This document shows positions 8,462 through 17,758 of a DNA stretch of 64,000 nucleotides, piece by piece. The notes beneath the pieces were generated by a model, which had not been told where the DNA came from, ran no database searches, and worked only from the letters and a program-made list of their open reading frames with translations. The first letter of the stretch is position 1. Every line of letters starts with the position of its first letter. The position numbers and the translations under genes are program-made. The DNA is taken from contig NZ_JAPEOK010000001.1 of the NCBI RefSeq assembly GCF_026341515.1, forward strand, positions 2,914,001-2,978,000, read 5' to 3'. Source of the DNA: Streptomyces sp. NBC_00878. Lineage in GTDB: Bacteria > Actinomycetota > Actinomycetes > Streptomycetales > Streptomycetaceae.

Positions 8462-11413
8462 GTGACCGCACAAACGCCGCCTTTCCGCGACTCGCAGCTG
8501 CCGTTCGCGAAGCGCATCGACGATCTTCTGTCGCGGCTCACCCTGGAGGAACGGGTCGCGATGCTGCACCAGTTCGGGCCCGCGGTGGAGCGCCTCGGCA
8601 TCGCCGCGTTCCGCACCGGCCAGGAAGCACTGCACGGGGTCGCCTGGATGGGCCCGGCGACGGTGTTCCCGCAGGCGGTCGGCCTCGGCGCGACCTGGAA
8701 CGGCGAGCTCGTACGCCGGGTCGGCGAGGCCGTCTCCGCCGAGACCCGCGCGATGCGCTCGCGCGACGACCGCGTGGGCCTCAACGTCTGGGCGCCCACC
8801 GTCAACCTCCTGCGCCACCCCCTGTGGGGCCGCAACGAGGAGGGCTACTCGGAGGACCCGAAACTGACCTCGGCCATCGCCACCGCCTACACCCGGGGCC
8901 TGCGCGGCGACCACCCCGCGTACTGGCGGACGGCTCCGGTCCTCAAGCACTGGCTCGCGCACAACAACGAGACGGACCGGGCGACCGCGTCGAGCTCCGT
9001 CCGCCCGCGCGTGCTGCACGAGTACGACCTGCGCGCCTTCCGCGAGACGGTCGAGGCGGGCACGGTGGCCGGCGTGATGCCCGCGTACAACCTGGTCAAC
9101 GGTCGCCCCAACCACGTCTCGCCGTATCTGCGCGAGCACCTGCGCGCCTGGACGGACCAGGATCTGCTGGTCTGCTCGGACGCGGGTGCGCCCTCGAACC
9201 TGGTCGACCACGAGCACTACTTCGACACGCACGAGGAGGCCACAGCGGCCTCCCTGATCGCGGGCGTCGACAGCTTCACGGACCACGGCACGGACAGCTC
9301 GAAGATCGTCGAACGCGTCCAGGGAGCCCTGGACCAGGGCCTGTTGACCGAGTCCGACATCGACACGGCGGTCCGCCGCCAGCTCGCGATCCGCTTCCGC
9401 CTCGGCGAGTTCGACCCCCGCCTGGACCCGTACGCGGTCGCGTTGGACTTCGACACCCCCGCGCACCGCACCCTCGCGCGGGAGGCCGCGGAACAGGCGA
9501 TCGTCCTGCTCAAGAACGACAACCTGCTCCCCCTCACCGACCAGGGCACCCGCATCGCGGTGGTGGGCCTCCTCGCCGACGAGTGCAAGCTCGACTGGTA
9601 CAGCGGCACCCTCATCCACCGCTCCACTCCGCTCGAAGGCCTCTACGAGCGCTTCGGCGCCGACCGCGTGGACTTCGCCGAGGGCGTGGACCGCGTACGT
9701 CTGAAGACCTCCGCCGGTACGTACCTGAGCGTCCCGACCGCGGACGACGCGACCGACGAGGTCCGGGGCGCCGAGGGTGCGCTGGACCCGGCCCTCCTCG
9801 CGGGCCGCACGGACCTGCCCCCGCTCACCACCGACACCGTCGGCACCGAGTTCGCGCTGATCGACTGGGGCGAGGGCGTCCTCACCCTGCGCGCCCCCGA
9901 CGGCCGCTACCTCTCGGTCGCCGACGACGGCTTCGTACGCGCCTCCGCCGACCAGCCCGGCGGCTGGGTCGTCCAGGAGACATTCCGCCTGGAGCCTCAT
10001 GAATCCCATGCATCCCATGAGTCCCACGATTCCCATGAGGGCGGTCACCTCCTGAAGCACGTCGGTACGGGGCGGTACGTCTCTGTCGCCGCCGACGGCG
10101 TAAAGGTTGCCGCGGAAAATCAGGAGAACCCGGACCACTCGGAGCACCCGGAGCACCGGGAGCACCGGGAGCACCCAGGGAACCCGGAAATCCTCCAGCT
10201 GGAGATCGTGGAACGCGGCGAGGACGCGGTGGCCCGCGCGGCGGCCTCGGCCGACGTGGTCCTCGTGGTCGCGGGCAACGACCCGCACATCAACGGCCGC
10301 GAGACGGAGGACCGCACCACCCTCACCCTCCCCGCCCACCAGCAGCGCCTCCTGGCCGCGGCCAGGACCGCGAACCCCCGTACGGCCCTGGTGATCACGT
10401 CCTCGTACCCGTACGCGATCGACCCCACGGACCTCCCCGCCGTCCTCTGGACGGCCCACGGCGGCCAGGCCGCCGGCACCGCCCTGGCCCGCGTCCTGGC
10501 GGGCGACGTCTCCCCGGCGGGCCGCCTCCCCCAGACCTGGTACGCCTCGGACGCGGACCTCCCCGACCTGCTCGACTACGACGTGATCGGCAGCCGTCAG
10601 ACGTACCTGTACTTCGAGGGCACCCCGCTCTTCCCCTTCGGCCACGGCCTGTCGTACGCGTCCTTCGCGTACACGGACCTCGTGACGCACGTGGGCAAGA
10701 CCTCCGTGCACGTCACGTTCACGGTCACCAACACGGGCAGCACGGTGGCCGACGAGGTGGCCCAGCTCTACACCCGCGCCGTGCACCCATCGGTCCCGCG
10801 CCCCCGCCGCGAACTGCTGGCCCACCACCGCGTCCGCGTACTCCCGGGCGCCTCCGCCGAGCTGACCTTCGAACTACCGCTGTACGCTTTCGAGTTCTGG
10901 GACGTGGCCCATGGCACCCCGCGCCTGGAGCCGGGCCCGTACGAACTCCTCGTGGGCGCGTCCAGCGAGGACATCCGGCTGCGCGGGACGATCGAGCTGG
11001 GCGGCGCGCCCGCCGTCCCGCGTCCGGTCCTCGAACACGGCCTGAACGCGGCCGACTTCGACGAGCAGCGGAGCACGGAGATCGTCGACCGCGCGAAGGC
11101 GTCGGGCAACTCGGTGACACCCGCACACGAGAACGACGCCGAACTGGTCTACCGCGGCTGCGACTTCGGCCCGGGCACCAGGGCCGTCGCCGTCGAGGTG
11201 TCGGGCGAGGGCGCAATCGAACTGGCCCTGGACGGCGGCCCGGTGATCGCCCGGCTCGACGTCCCGGCCACGCCGGGACCGTACGACTACCTCACCGTCG
11301 TCGCCCCGTTCCGGGCCACCGGGATGCACGACCTGCACGTCGGGCTGCGCGGCCCACTGCGGCTCGCGCACGTCGGCTTCTCCGGCGGAGGGGGAGGCGG
11401 AGAGGCCGACTGA
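8462..11413 (+). CDS. GH3 beta-glucosidase with inserted trefoil-like domain
   Basis: 983 residues from GTG, with AGAGGGAT upstream. Residues 1-330 form the GH3 barrel; the nucleophile is Asp240 in VCSDAGAP. The alpha/beta sandwich begins near AEQAIVLLKNDNLLPL and is interrupted at about 410-580 by an insertion with three YLSV/YVSV blocks (TYLSVPTADD, RYLSVADDG, RYVSVAADG), resembling a fascin or ricin-type beta-trefoil that may bind sugar. The insertion contains two low-complexity tracts, HESHASHESHDSHEGG and a His/Glu/Arg-rich one. The sandwich resumes at VVLVVAGNDPH, followed by an Fn3-like domain and a C-terminal CBM6-like region. No signal peptide, so probably cytoplasmic, removing glucose from imported oligosaccharides. 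Divergent from the xyloglucan operon and sharing its operators. Confidence 0.92.
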   Translation: MTAQTPPFRDSQLPFAKRIDDLLSRLTLEERVAMLHQFGPAVERLGIAAFRTGQEALHGVAWMGPATVFPQAVGLGATWNGELVRRVGEAVSAETRAMRSRDDRVGLNVWAPTVNLLRHPLWGRNEEGYSEDPKLTSAIATAYTRGLRGDHPAYWRTAPVLKHWLAHNNETDRATASSSVRPRVLHEYDLRAFRETVEAGTVAGVMPAYNLVNGRPNHVSPYLREHLRAWTDQDLLVCSDAGAPSNLVDHEHYFDTHEEATAASLIAGVDSFTDHGTDSSKIVERVQGALDQGLLTESDIDTAVRRQLAIRFRLGEFDPRLDPYAVALDFDTPAHRTLAREAAEQAIVLLKNDNLLPLTDQGTRIAVVGLLADECKLDWYSGTLIHRSTPLEGLYERFGADRVDFAEGVDRVRLKTSAGTYLSVPTADDATDEVRGAEGALDPALLAGRTDLPPLTTDTVGTEFALIDWGEGVLTLRAPDGRYLSVADDGFVRASADQPGGWVVQETFRLEPHESHASHESHDSHEGGHLLKHVGTGRYVSVAADGVKVAAENQENPDHSEHPEHREHREHPGNPEILQLEIVERGEDAVARAAASADVVLVVAGNDPHINGRETEDRTTLTLPAHQQRLLAAARTANPRTALVITSSYPYAIDPTDLPAVLWTAHGGQAAGTALARVLAGDVSPAGRLPQTWYASDADLPDLLDYDVIGSRQTYLYFEGTPLFPFGHGLSYASFAYTDLVTHVGKTSVHVTFTVTNTGSTVADEVAQLYTRAVHPSVPRPRRELLAHHRVRVLPGASAELTFELPLYAFEFWDVAHGTPRLEPGPYELLVGASSEDIRLRGTIELGGAPAVPRPVLEHGLNAADFDEQRSTEIVDRAKASGNSVTPAHENDAELVYRGCDFGPGTRAVAVEVSGEGAIELALDGGPVIARLDVPATPGPYDYLTVVAPFRATGMHDLHVGLRGPLRLAHVGFSGGGGGGEAD

Positions 11414-11444
11414 GTCTCCGGGTCAGGGCCCGGGTCACACGGCA

Positions 11445-11479
11445 ACGGCCGGAGCCCCCGCACAGCGGGCTCCGGCCGT
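11445..11479. terminator. Bidirectional hairpin terminator
   Basis: Perfect 13-bp inverted repeat (ACGGCCGGAGCCC and its complement, loop of 9) between the convergent GH3 gene and the aldehyde dehydrogenase gene. No T-tract, as is common for Streptomyces terminators. Between it and the dehydrogenase stop lies a small AGCGGGCAAC repeat. Confidence 0.8.
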
Positions 11480-11530
11480 ACGCCGATCGGACGGGCAACA
11501 AGCAGCGGGCAACAGGCAGCGGGCAACGGG

Positions 11531-12976
11531 TCAGAGAGCCAGTCCCGTCAGGACGAGCACCCGCTCGTACGTGTAGTCGTCCATCGCGAACTTCACGCCT
11601 TCGCGCCCGACGCCGGACTGCTTCACCCCGCCGTAGGGCATCTGGTCGGCGCGGTAGGAAGGCACGTCACCGACCACGACCCCGCCCACTTCGAGCGCGC
11701 GGTGGGCACGGAAGGCGGTCTGCAGATCATGGGTGAACACACCTGCCTGCAGCCCGTACTTGGACTCGTTGACGGCGGCGAAGGCGGCGGCCTCCCCCGT
11801 CACCTTCTGGAGGGTGAGAACGGGCCCGAAGACCTCTTCGCAGGAGAGAGTCGCGTCCGCGGGCACATCGGCCAGCACGGTGGGGGCATACGTGGCGCCG
11901 TCCCGCTTGCCACCGGTGAGCAGTGTGGCGCCGGAGTTCACGGCCTCGTCCACCCATGACTCGACCCGCTTGGCGGCATCCTCGTTCACCAGCGGTCCGA
12001 CATCGGTCGCGTCGTCGGCCGGATCACCGGTGACCTGCGCCTCGACAGCGGCGACCACGCGGGGCAACAGCCGCTCGTACACGGAGGCGTCCGCGAACGC
12101 CCGCTGCACGGAGACGCAGGACTGCCCGCCCTGGTAGTTGGCGAAGGTGGCGATCCGCGAGGCCGCCCGGTCCAGGTCCTCGTCACTCGCCCAGTCGGCG
12201 AGCACGACGGCCGCGCCGTTTCCGCCCAGCTCCAGGGTGAGGTGCTTGCGCGGTACGGAGTCCATGATCGCGTAGCCGACCTTGTCGGACCCGGTGAACG
12301 AGATGACGGGCAGCCGGTCGTCCTGCACGAGGGCGGGCATCTTGTCGTTGGCGACGGGCAGTACGGACCAGGACCCGGCCGGCAGGTCGGTCTCGGCGAG
12401 CAGCTCACCGATGAGCAGCCCGGACAGGGGCGTCGCGGGTGCGGGCTTGAGGATGATCGGGGCGCCTGCCGCGATGGCGGGGGCGATCTTGTGAGCGCAG
12501 AGGTTCAGCGGGAAGTTGAAGGGCGCGATGCCGAGCACGACCCCCTTCGGGAACCGCCGGGTGAGGGCGAGCCGCCCCTGCCCCCCGAGGTCCGTGTCCA
12601 GCCGCTGGGCCTCGCCCCCGTTGAACCGGCGGGCCTCCTCGGCCGCGAACCGGAACACGGACACGGCCCGGCCGACCTCGCCGCGGGCCCACTTGATCGG
12701 CTTGCCGTTCTCGGCGGAGATGAGCCGGGCGATCTCCTCGGTCCGCTCCACCAGGCGGCGGCTGACGTGATCGAGGGCGGCGGCGCGTATGTGGGCCGGG
12801 GTGGCGGCGAACTCGTCCCGTACGGCGTACGCGGCGGCCACGGCCTCCTCGACCTGGGCGTCGGTCGGTACGGCGACCGTGCCGACGGGGCGGCCGTCCC
12901 ACGGGGAGGTGACGTCGAAGGTGGACTCGCCGGTGGCCTGACGGCCGGCGAGCCAGAAGGCGTGGGTGGAGGTCAT
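11531..12976 (-). CDS. NAD(P)-dependent aldehyde dehydrogenase
   Basis: 481 residues; the start is the ATG before TSTHAFWLAG. It has the aldehyde-dehydrogenase fold signatures: the general-base Glu in LELGGNGAAVV and the nucleophile Cys in GGQSCVSVQ. The variant GQSC (rather than GQDC or GQVC) and the ending resemble the glyceraldehyde-3-phosphate/lactaldehyde-type branch. It lies downstream of the PucR regulator gene and near gabT, so oxidation of a semialdehyde from amine or GABA breakdown is plausible, but the substrate cannot be read from sequence. Confidence 0.9.
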   Translation of the reverse strand: MTSTHAFWLAGRQATGESTFDVTSPWDGRPVGTVAVPTDAQVEEAVAAAYAVRDEFAATPAHIRAAALDHVSRRLVERTEEIARLISAENGKPIKWARGEVGRAVSVFRFAAEEARRFNGGEAQRLDTDLGGQGRLALTRRFPKGVVLGIAPFNFPLNLCAHKIAPAIAAGAPIILKPAPATPLSGLLIGELLAETDLPAGSWSVLPVANDKMPALVQDDRLPVISFTGSDKVGYAIMDSVPRKHLTLELGGNGAAVVLADWASDEDLDRAASRIATFANYQGGQSCVSVQRAFADASVYERLLPRVVAAVEAQVTGDPADDATDVGPLVNEDAAKRVESWVDEAVNSGATLLTGGKRDGATYAPTVLADVPADATLSCEEVFGPVLTLQKVTGEAAAFAAVNESKYGLQAGVFTHDLQTAFRAHRALEVGGVVVGDVPSYRADQMPYGGVKQSGVGREGVKFAMDDYTYERVLVLTGLAL

Positions 12977-13252
12977 GTGCGAGTCCGTGCCCTTCCGCGT
13001 TCGGGGTGTGCCTGGTGTTTCCCGTCCTACGGTAGAGCCGGGGTGGCGACGGGGGGCATGTCCGGGCCGGAGCACTCGTGGGGTGGGGTGCGCCGGTTTG
13101 GCCTAGTCGGTGGCTTGGTTCTCGCCCCCGCCGCCCCAACCCATTCCCATCACTACTCGGGTGCTCCGCCCCCGAACCCCCGCTCCCCAAACGCCGGAGG
13201 GGCTGATTTTCAGCGGGGGTCCGGGGGCGTCAGCCCCAGAAAGGGGAGCCCC
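12977..13252. other. Intergenic stretch with dispersed repeat
   Basis: No gene between the aldehyde dehydrogenase start and the PucR-gene stop. From about 13150 it holds a GC-rich block with CAAACGCCGGAGGGGCTGA, a piece of a palindrome widespread in Streptomyces intergenic DNA (a perfect form is at 54945-54999). It may terminate the pucR transcript. The bases nearer 12976 should hold the promoter of the dehydrogenase gene. Confidence 0.5.
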
Positions 13253-14989
13253 CTACTCCGCCGCCGCAGTCGTCTTCAGCGCCAGCCACAGCTCCATCCG
13301 CACATCCGCATCGTCCAGCGACCGCCCGAGGATCTCCTCGACCCGCCGCATCCGGTACCGCAACGTATGCCGATGCACCCCAAGATCCACCGCGGCCGCG
13401 TCCCACTGCCCGTGCCGCGACAACCACGCCCGCAGCGAGGCGACAAGATCCCCCCGCCCCGTCGCGTCATGCTCGTACAGCGGCCTCAACAACCCGTCCG
13501 CGAACGCCCGCACGGCATCATCCGCCAGCAACGGCACCACAGACCCCGCGGCCAGCTCCTCGTGCTCGACCAGCACCCGCCCCCGCCGCCGAGCCACGGA
13601 CAACGCCTGCTCGGCCTGCTTGTAGGCCGCCCCCGCGGCGATCGGCCCGGCGGGAGCCGAGATCCCCACCACGAGCTCGTCCTCCTCGCCCGCCTGCTCG
13701 CCGCCGGTTCGCGCGGCCCCGACGGCCTCCGCGTACTGGGCGCAGGCGGAAACGACCGCGCCCCCGTCCGCGGCCAGCACCACGAGCCGCTCCCCGTCGG
13801 GCACCACGAGCACGGCTTCACCGGACCGCGCGGCGGCGGACTCCGCGACCTCGCCGAGCCCACCCACGAGATCACCCCCGGCATCGGCAAGGGCGGCAGC
13901 GGCCTCGGCTCTCACCGCGGCCCCGCCGCCATCGCCCACTCCGTCCCCCTCCACATCCGGATCCCCGGCGCGAGCCCGAGCACCCGCCCGAGCCCGCCCG
14001 GCGGAAGCCGACGCGGCCTCGGCCAGGATCATCCGGTAGGGCGCGTCCAGCAGCCCCCCGTACAAGTGCCCGGCGACCCCCCGCGCATGATCCGGCTGCC
14101 CCGCCAGCAACATCCGCAACACGGCCGCGCCGATCCGCTGCTCGGCGGCGTACAACGACCGGGACCGCTCCGTGGTCAGCGTCAGCAGCGCGATGGCCGA
14201 GTGCACGGCATACCGCTCGGCCGTACCCAACGCGGCCGCCGTCCCCACGGCCAGCGCGGCCCGGGCCCGCCGCCCCGACCCGAGCGAATGCAGCTCGACC
14301 CGGTCCTCCCCGCCCCCGCCCTCGCCGTCCTCGTCTTCGCCGTCACCCTCGCCGCCTCCGACGACGGAACTCGCGGGCGCCGGCCGCTCCCGCAACCGCT
14401 CCACGTCCCCGGTGAGCCGGGCGGCCCGCCGCCCCGCCCACTCGGGCGCGGTGGCGACGACGGCCCCGGACGCGTCGTACAACGCCGCCCATCCGTCCAC
14501 CTGCGAGGCGAGCGCGGTCAGCAGCCCTTCGGGGCCGTCGCTCAGCGCCTGCCTGGTCAGTTCCCGCTGCGCCGCGAAACCGGCCGTGACCGCCCGGTAC
14601 TGGTCGGCGGCGATGGCGGCCGACACGGCCTTGCTGATGGCGAGGAACGGCGTACGCCGGGGCACCTCCAACAGCGGCAGCCCCTCCCCCTCCGCCGCGT
14701 CGACCAGCGCCTTGGGGGTCTCGTCGTAGTGCACCCCGACGGCGAAACCGAGCCCGGCCACCCCCGCCCCCACCAGCCGTTTCACATACCGCCGCATGGC
14801 GTCGGCGTCCTCCACGTCCAGCTTGAGCGCGGTGATGAGCAGCAGCTCCCCGCCCTCCATGTACGGCACGGGGTCGGTGAGCTCGCTGGCGTGCACCCAG
14901 CGAACGGGGGTGTCCAGACGATCCCCGCCCGCGCGCACGGTGAGCTTGAGCGCCGAGTGATGTACGAGCGAGGCGAGCGTGGGGGGCAT
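13253..14989 (-). CDS. PucR family transcriptional regulator
   Basis: 578 residues. The N-terminal 130 residues match the purine-catabolism regulator (PucR) sensing domain (LTVRAGGDRLDTPVRWVHAS). The C-terminal 60 residues are the PucR helix-turn-helix (WDAAAVDLGVHRHTLRYRMR). Between them are alanine-rich stretches and an acidic Gly/Glu/Asp run. Relatives control purine, GABA and polyamine catabolic genes and usually act as activators. Flanked by an aldehyde dehydrogenase gene downstream and gabT two genes upstream, it is a candidate regulator of the GABA/polyamine genes here (inference). Start ATG before PPTLASLVHH; a divergent promoter or self-regulation is not evident. Confidence 0.9.
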   Translation of the reverse strand: MPPTLASLVHHSALKLTVRAGGDRLDTPVRWVHASELTDPVPYMEGGELLLITALKLDVEDADAMRRYVKRLVGAGVAGLGFAVGVHYDETPKALVDAAEGEGLPLLEVPRRTPFLAISKAVSAAIAADQYRAVTAGFAAQRELTRQALSDGPEGLLTALASQVDGWAALYDASGAVVATAPEWAGRRAARLTGDVERLRERPAPASSVVGGGEGDGEDEDGEGGGGEDRVELHSLGSGRRARAALAVGTAAALGTAERYAVHSAIALLTLTTERSRSLYAAEQRIGAAVLRMLLAGQPDHARGVAGHLYGGLLDAPYRMILAEAASASAGRARAGARARAGDPDVEGDGVGDGGGAAVRAEAAAALADAGGDLVGGLGEVAESAAARSGEAVLVVPDGERLVVLAADGGAVVSACAQYAEAVGAARTGGEQAGEEDELVVGISAPAGPIAAGAAYKQAEQALSVARRRGRVLVEHEELAAGSVVPLLADDAVRAFADGLLRPLYEHDATGRGDLVASLRAWLSRHGQWDAAAVDLGVHRHTLRYRMRRVEEILGRSLDDADVRMELWLALKTTAAAE

Positions 14990-15264
14990 GGGGCCTTCAG
15001 GTCTTCAGTCGTCAGATCGTCGTCAGGTCATCGTCAGGTCGTCAGGTCGCCGAATCGGCAAATTCGTCACAGGTTCTTCGATGGTCACGCGCCATGTGAT
15101 CCTTTTGATCCTTTGGCCGCAACGTATGAACAACCTGTGTCGATTCTGCCTCACCGTACGGTCGACCCGTGACCCCATGTCCGGACGGTCACACTCGTCG
15201 CACCCCTCAAAAGTCCCTCAGAGGCCCCTCGCGCCCAGCCCCTCACCCCAACCCCCGGCCCGCC
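14990..15264. other. pucR upstream region with short direct repeats
   Basis: No gene. Just upstream of the pucR start, 15000-15050 contains several near-repeats of CGTCAGGTC and TCGTCAG, spaced about 10 bases, which could be an array of regulator half-sites or simple slippage. The rest is a lower-GC stretch (15060-15160) likely to hold the promoter. Confidence 0.4.
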
Positions 15265-17391
15265 TCAGCTCCGCAGATCCACCAGCAACGGCGGCGCGTG
15301 CTCCCCGCGCACGCTGGTGAGCGAAAGCACCGCGTACCCCGGCGGCACCCCGTGCGCCAGCTCGGACGCGGACCAGCGCTCACGCTCGACCTGCCGTACG
15401 GTCACGGCCCGGGCGGTCGGCGCATTGCCGGTGATCACCCGTCGCAGCATGTGGACGGCCTTGCCGGCCGGGGTCTCCGCGATGATCTGCCGGTCGGTGA
15501 CGTCCCGTGCCTCGGTCCACTCCTTGCCCCACACCTCGGCGAAGTCCTGCCCGTCCCACGGCGTGAGCCCGGACAGCGCCATCCGGCACCCGATGGCACC
15601 GAGCAGCGGCGACCGCAGCGGGCGGGGTACGTCGTCGAGGGTGCGCAGGGTCATGACGACCCCGGCGTTGGCGGACCGCAACCGCTGAATACCCCGTACG
15701 GCCTCGGGCGTGATGACTCCCGTGGCGTCGTCGAGTACGAGGCAGGCGAACAGCGACCGGTCCTCCCGTACGGCGACGCTCGCCGCGAACTGGGCGAGTA
15801 CGAGCCGCGCGAGCATGCGGGAGGCGTCGGCATGCCCGCGCTCGGGCAGGTCGATCCGCACGCGTACGGGATGGTCGAGGGCGCGGAGGGAGAAGGGCCG
15901 GGACTGGCCCGACGTGTCGAAGAAGGTGGCGAACGCGGGCCGGTCGAGCAGTGCCACCCGGTCGGCGAGCACGCTCCCCACATCCCCGGGCTGCCCCAAC
16001 TGCCGCTCCCGCGCGTCGAGTTCCCGCAGCAGGGATTCCTTGCCGCCCTCCGTGAGCGCCTTGCGCAGGGCGCCGAGCGGTCCGGGCGCGCCGTCGAGCA
16101 GCTGCCTCAGCTCGGGCACGGACGGGAAACGGCCGTGCACGGCCCGGTACGGTCCGAGCAGCTGGGCCAGCACGGTGGTGGACCGTCGGCTGTCCGCGCC
16201 GGGATGCGGATCGGCCAGGTCCCCGACGAGCGCCTCGGCGAGCACGGCCGCCGCCTCGTCGGGGTCGGTGGTCCCGCCGTACAGATCGAGGTCGTACACG
16301 GACTCGGGATTGCCCACCCGCACCACGACGTCGTACGCGTCCACCGGCCCGAGCCCCGCCCCCGCGGCACCGACGACGACCACGGCGGCCCGCCCCGCGA
16401 GCGCGTGCAGGCACAGCGATTCGGCGAGCGGCCAGACGACACCGCCGGTCTTGCCGGACCCGGCGGGCCCGACGGCGAGCAGCGAGGTGCCCAGCAGGTC
16501 CGGCCCGAGCGCCAGGCCGGTCCCACGGTAGGAGTACGGATTCCGCGGGTCGTCGGCGGTCGTGCCGAGCCGTACCTGTCCGGTGACAAGGTCGTGCCGC
16601 GCGAGGCGTCCCGGCAGGTCCCGCTCCCCGGAGGGGTGCAGACAGGCGGCGGCTCCGTCCCGCAGGACGGCACCGCTGAAGGTGGCGAGACTGTGCTGCC
16701 CGCTCCGCACGCCCTGCCAGGCCCGGGCGATCCTGGCCTGGTCGACGTCGCGCATGTGTCCGGCCCGGGCCTCGGCACCGAGCCGCTCGGCGGCGTCGGC
16801 GGCTCCGGCGGCGCGCAGTTGGTTCCACTGGGCGGGGTCTTCCTCGGGCGTCGGCGGAGCCTGCTGGGGCACGACTCGTCGCAGACGGGGAGCCACGAAG
16901 CGGCGCCAGACCTCGCTCCAGCGGCCGAGACGTCCCACGCCGATCATGATCGCGAACACGACGAGGACGGTGTAGCCCTCAAATACGAGGAACCTGACGA
17001 TCCTACTGTCGCTGTTGCGCCAGGAATCCGGGGTGAACAGTTCGAGCGGCAGGATCCACCAACCGCCGAGATAGCCGTTGGACAGCAAAGACCAGATCAG
17101 CCACCCCACAAGAAAGGCGATCAGCGCCCCACTCAGCAACTGCCGGGCCGGAGTCTCCTCCGGCTCCTCCTCCGGCCGAGGCACATGCCCGAAGCGCCAC
17201 ACGCCCGGCGCGGCCTCGGGCCGAGGCGTCCGCAGCCAGGTGAGAAAGGTGGGCCCGTCCGGCGCCGACGGCATCCCGGGCGCCCGTGCGGGCCGCGGCG
17301 GCACCTGGGGCGGCCCCGCCGGCCGCGGCACACGATCGGCGTGCGTGCCCCGTGCGTCCTGCGTGCCGTCGCTGTCCATCGCCTCTGCCAC
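15265..17391 (-). CDS. TraG/VirD4-like membrane ATPase, conserved Streptomyces type
   Basis: 708 residues. A Pro/Gly-rich N-terminus is followed by two hydrophobic helices (around GALIAFLVGWLIWSLLSNGY and GYTVLVVFAIMIGVGRLG), then a cytoplasmic P-loop domain with Walker A GPAGSGKTGG and a Walker B-like strand ending in LVLDDATG. This layout resembles VirD4/TraG coupling proteins and FtsK-like translocases, but it stands alone with no conjugation genes nearby. It is divergent from gabT. Function unknown; a DNA or protein translocation role is only suggested by the fold. Confidence 0.8.
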   Translation of the reverse strand: MAEAMDSDGTQDARGTHADRVPRPAGPPQVPPRPARAPGMPSAPDGPTFLTWLRTPRPEAAPGVWRFGHVPRPEEEPEETPARQLLSGALIAFLVGWLIWSLLSNGYLGGWWILPLELFTPDSWRNSDSRIVRFLVFEGYTVLVVFAIMIGVGRLGRWSEVWRRFVAPRLRRVVPQQAPPTPEEDPAQWNQLRAAGAADAAERLGAEARAGHMRDVDQARIARAWQGVRSGQHSLATFSGAVLRDGAAACLHPSGERDLPGRLARHDLVTGQVRLGTTADDPRNPYSYRGTGLALGPDLLGTSLLAVGPAGSGKTGGVVWPLAESLCLHALAGRAAVVVVGAAGAGLGPVDAYDVVVRVGNPESVYDLDLYGGTTDPDEAAAVLAEALVGDLADPHPGADSRRSTTVLAQLLGPYRAVHGRFPSVPELRQLLDGAPGPLGALRKALTEGGKESLLRELDARERQLGQPGDVGSVLADRVALLDRPAFATFFDTSGQSRPFSLRALDHPVRVRIDLPERGHADASRMLARLVLAQFAASVAVREDRSLFACLVLDDATGVITPEAVRGIQRLRSANAGVVMTLRTLDDVPRPLRSPLLGAIGCRMALSGLTPWDGQDFAEVWGKEWTEARDVTDRQIIAETPAGKAVHMLRRVITGNAPTARAVTVRQVERERWSASELAHGVPPGYAVLSLTSVRGEHAPPLLVDLRS

Positions 17392-17758
17392 CCCTGACCA
17401 GCCGCTCCGTACGTCGTTTGCGAGTCAATCTAACGCCCCCACAAGGGGAGTTCACCGCTTACCGGGCCGGGTGAGCGGCGATACGGAAACCTCGCCGCCC
17501 CATCGCTCCCCACCCACGCCATGTCCACGGCGGACAACCGAATCTCCCGACAACGCCCGGATGGAGCATGCCCACCCCCTGTTCCCGGGCCTAGCCTGCG
17601 AGGAAAGAAGGAAGCCGAGCGTCCGAAGATCCCGTCCGCAAGCCGCCCGCAAGCCGCCCGCAAGCCCTTCCCTCCCCGATGTCCTTCCCGATGTCCTTCC
17701 TAATGCCCTTCCCAATGTCCTTCCCCAAGCCGTTCGCAAGACCCCCAGGGAGCCCCTC
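17392..17758. promoter_or_regulatory. Divergent promoter region between ATPase gene and gabT
   Basis: 367 bases without a gene, which must contain the promoters of both divergent genes. The gabT-proximal half is occupied by two small tandem-repeat arrays (17638-17726). The gabT ribosome-binding site CAGGGAG lies 7 bases before the ATG. Confidence 0.55.
17638..17726. repeat. Two adjacent short tandem repeat arrays
   Basis: An 11-bp unit GCAAGCCGCCC (two and a half copies, 17638-17662) is followed by a 12-bp unit GATGTCCTTCCC with variants (four copies, about 17677-17726). They lie in the gabT leader; copy number could vary between strains. Confidence 0.8.

Noticed and set aside
8183..10828. 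An 881-codon minus-strand frame opposite the GH3 gene
   Set aside because: It is the mirror frame of GH3 codons, with Val/Arg/Gly-rich composition and no recognisable domain.
11531..12976. Succinate-semialdehyde dehydrogenase (gabD)
   Set aside because: The active-site context GQSCVS and the overall pattern do not specifically match GabD, so only the family is named.
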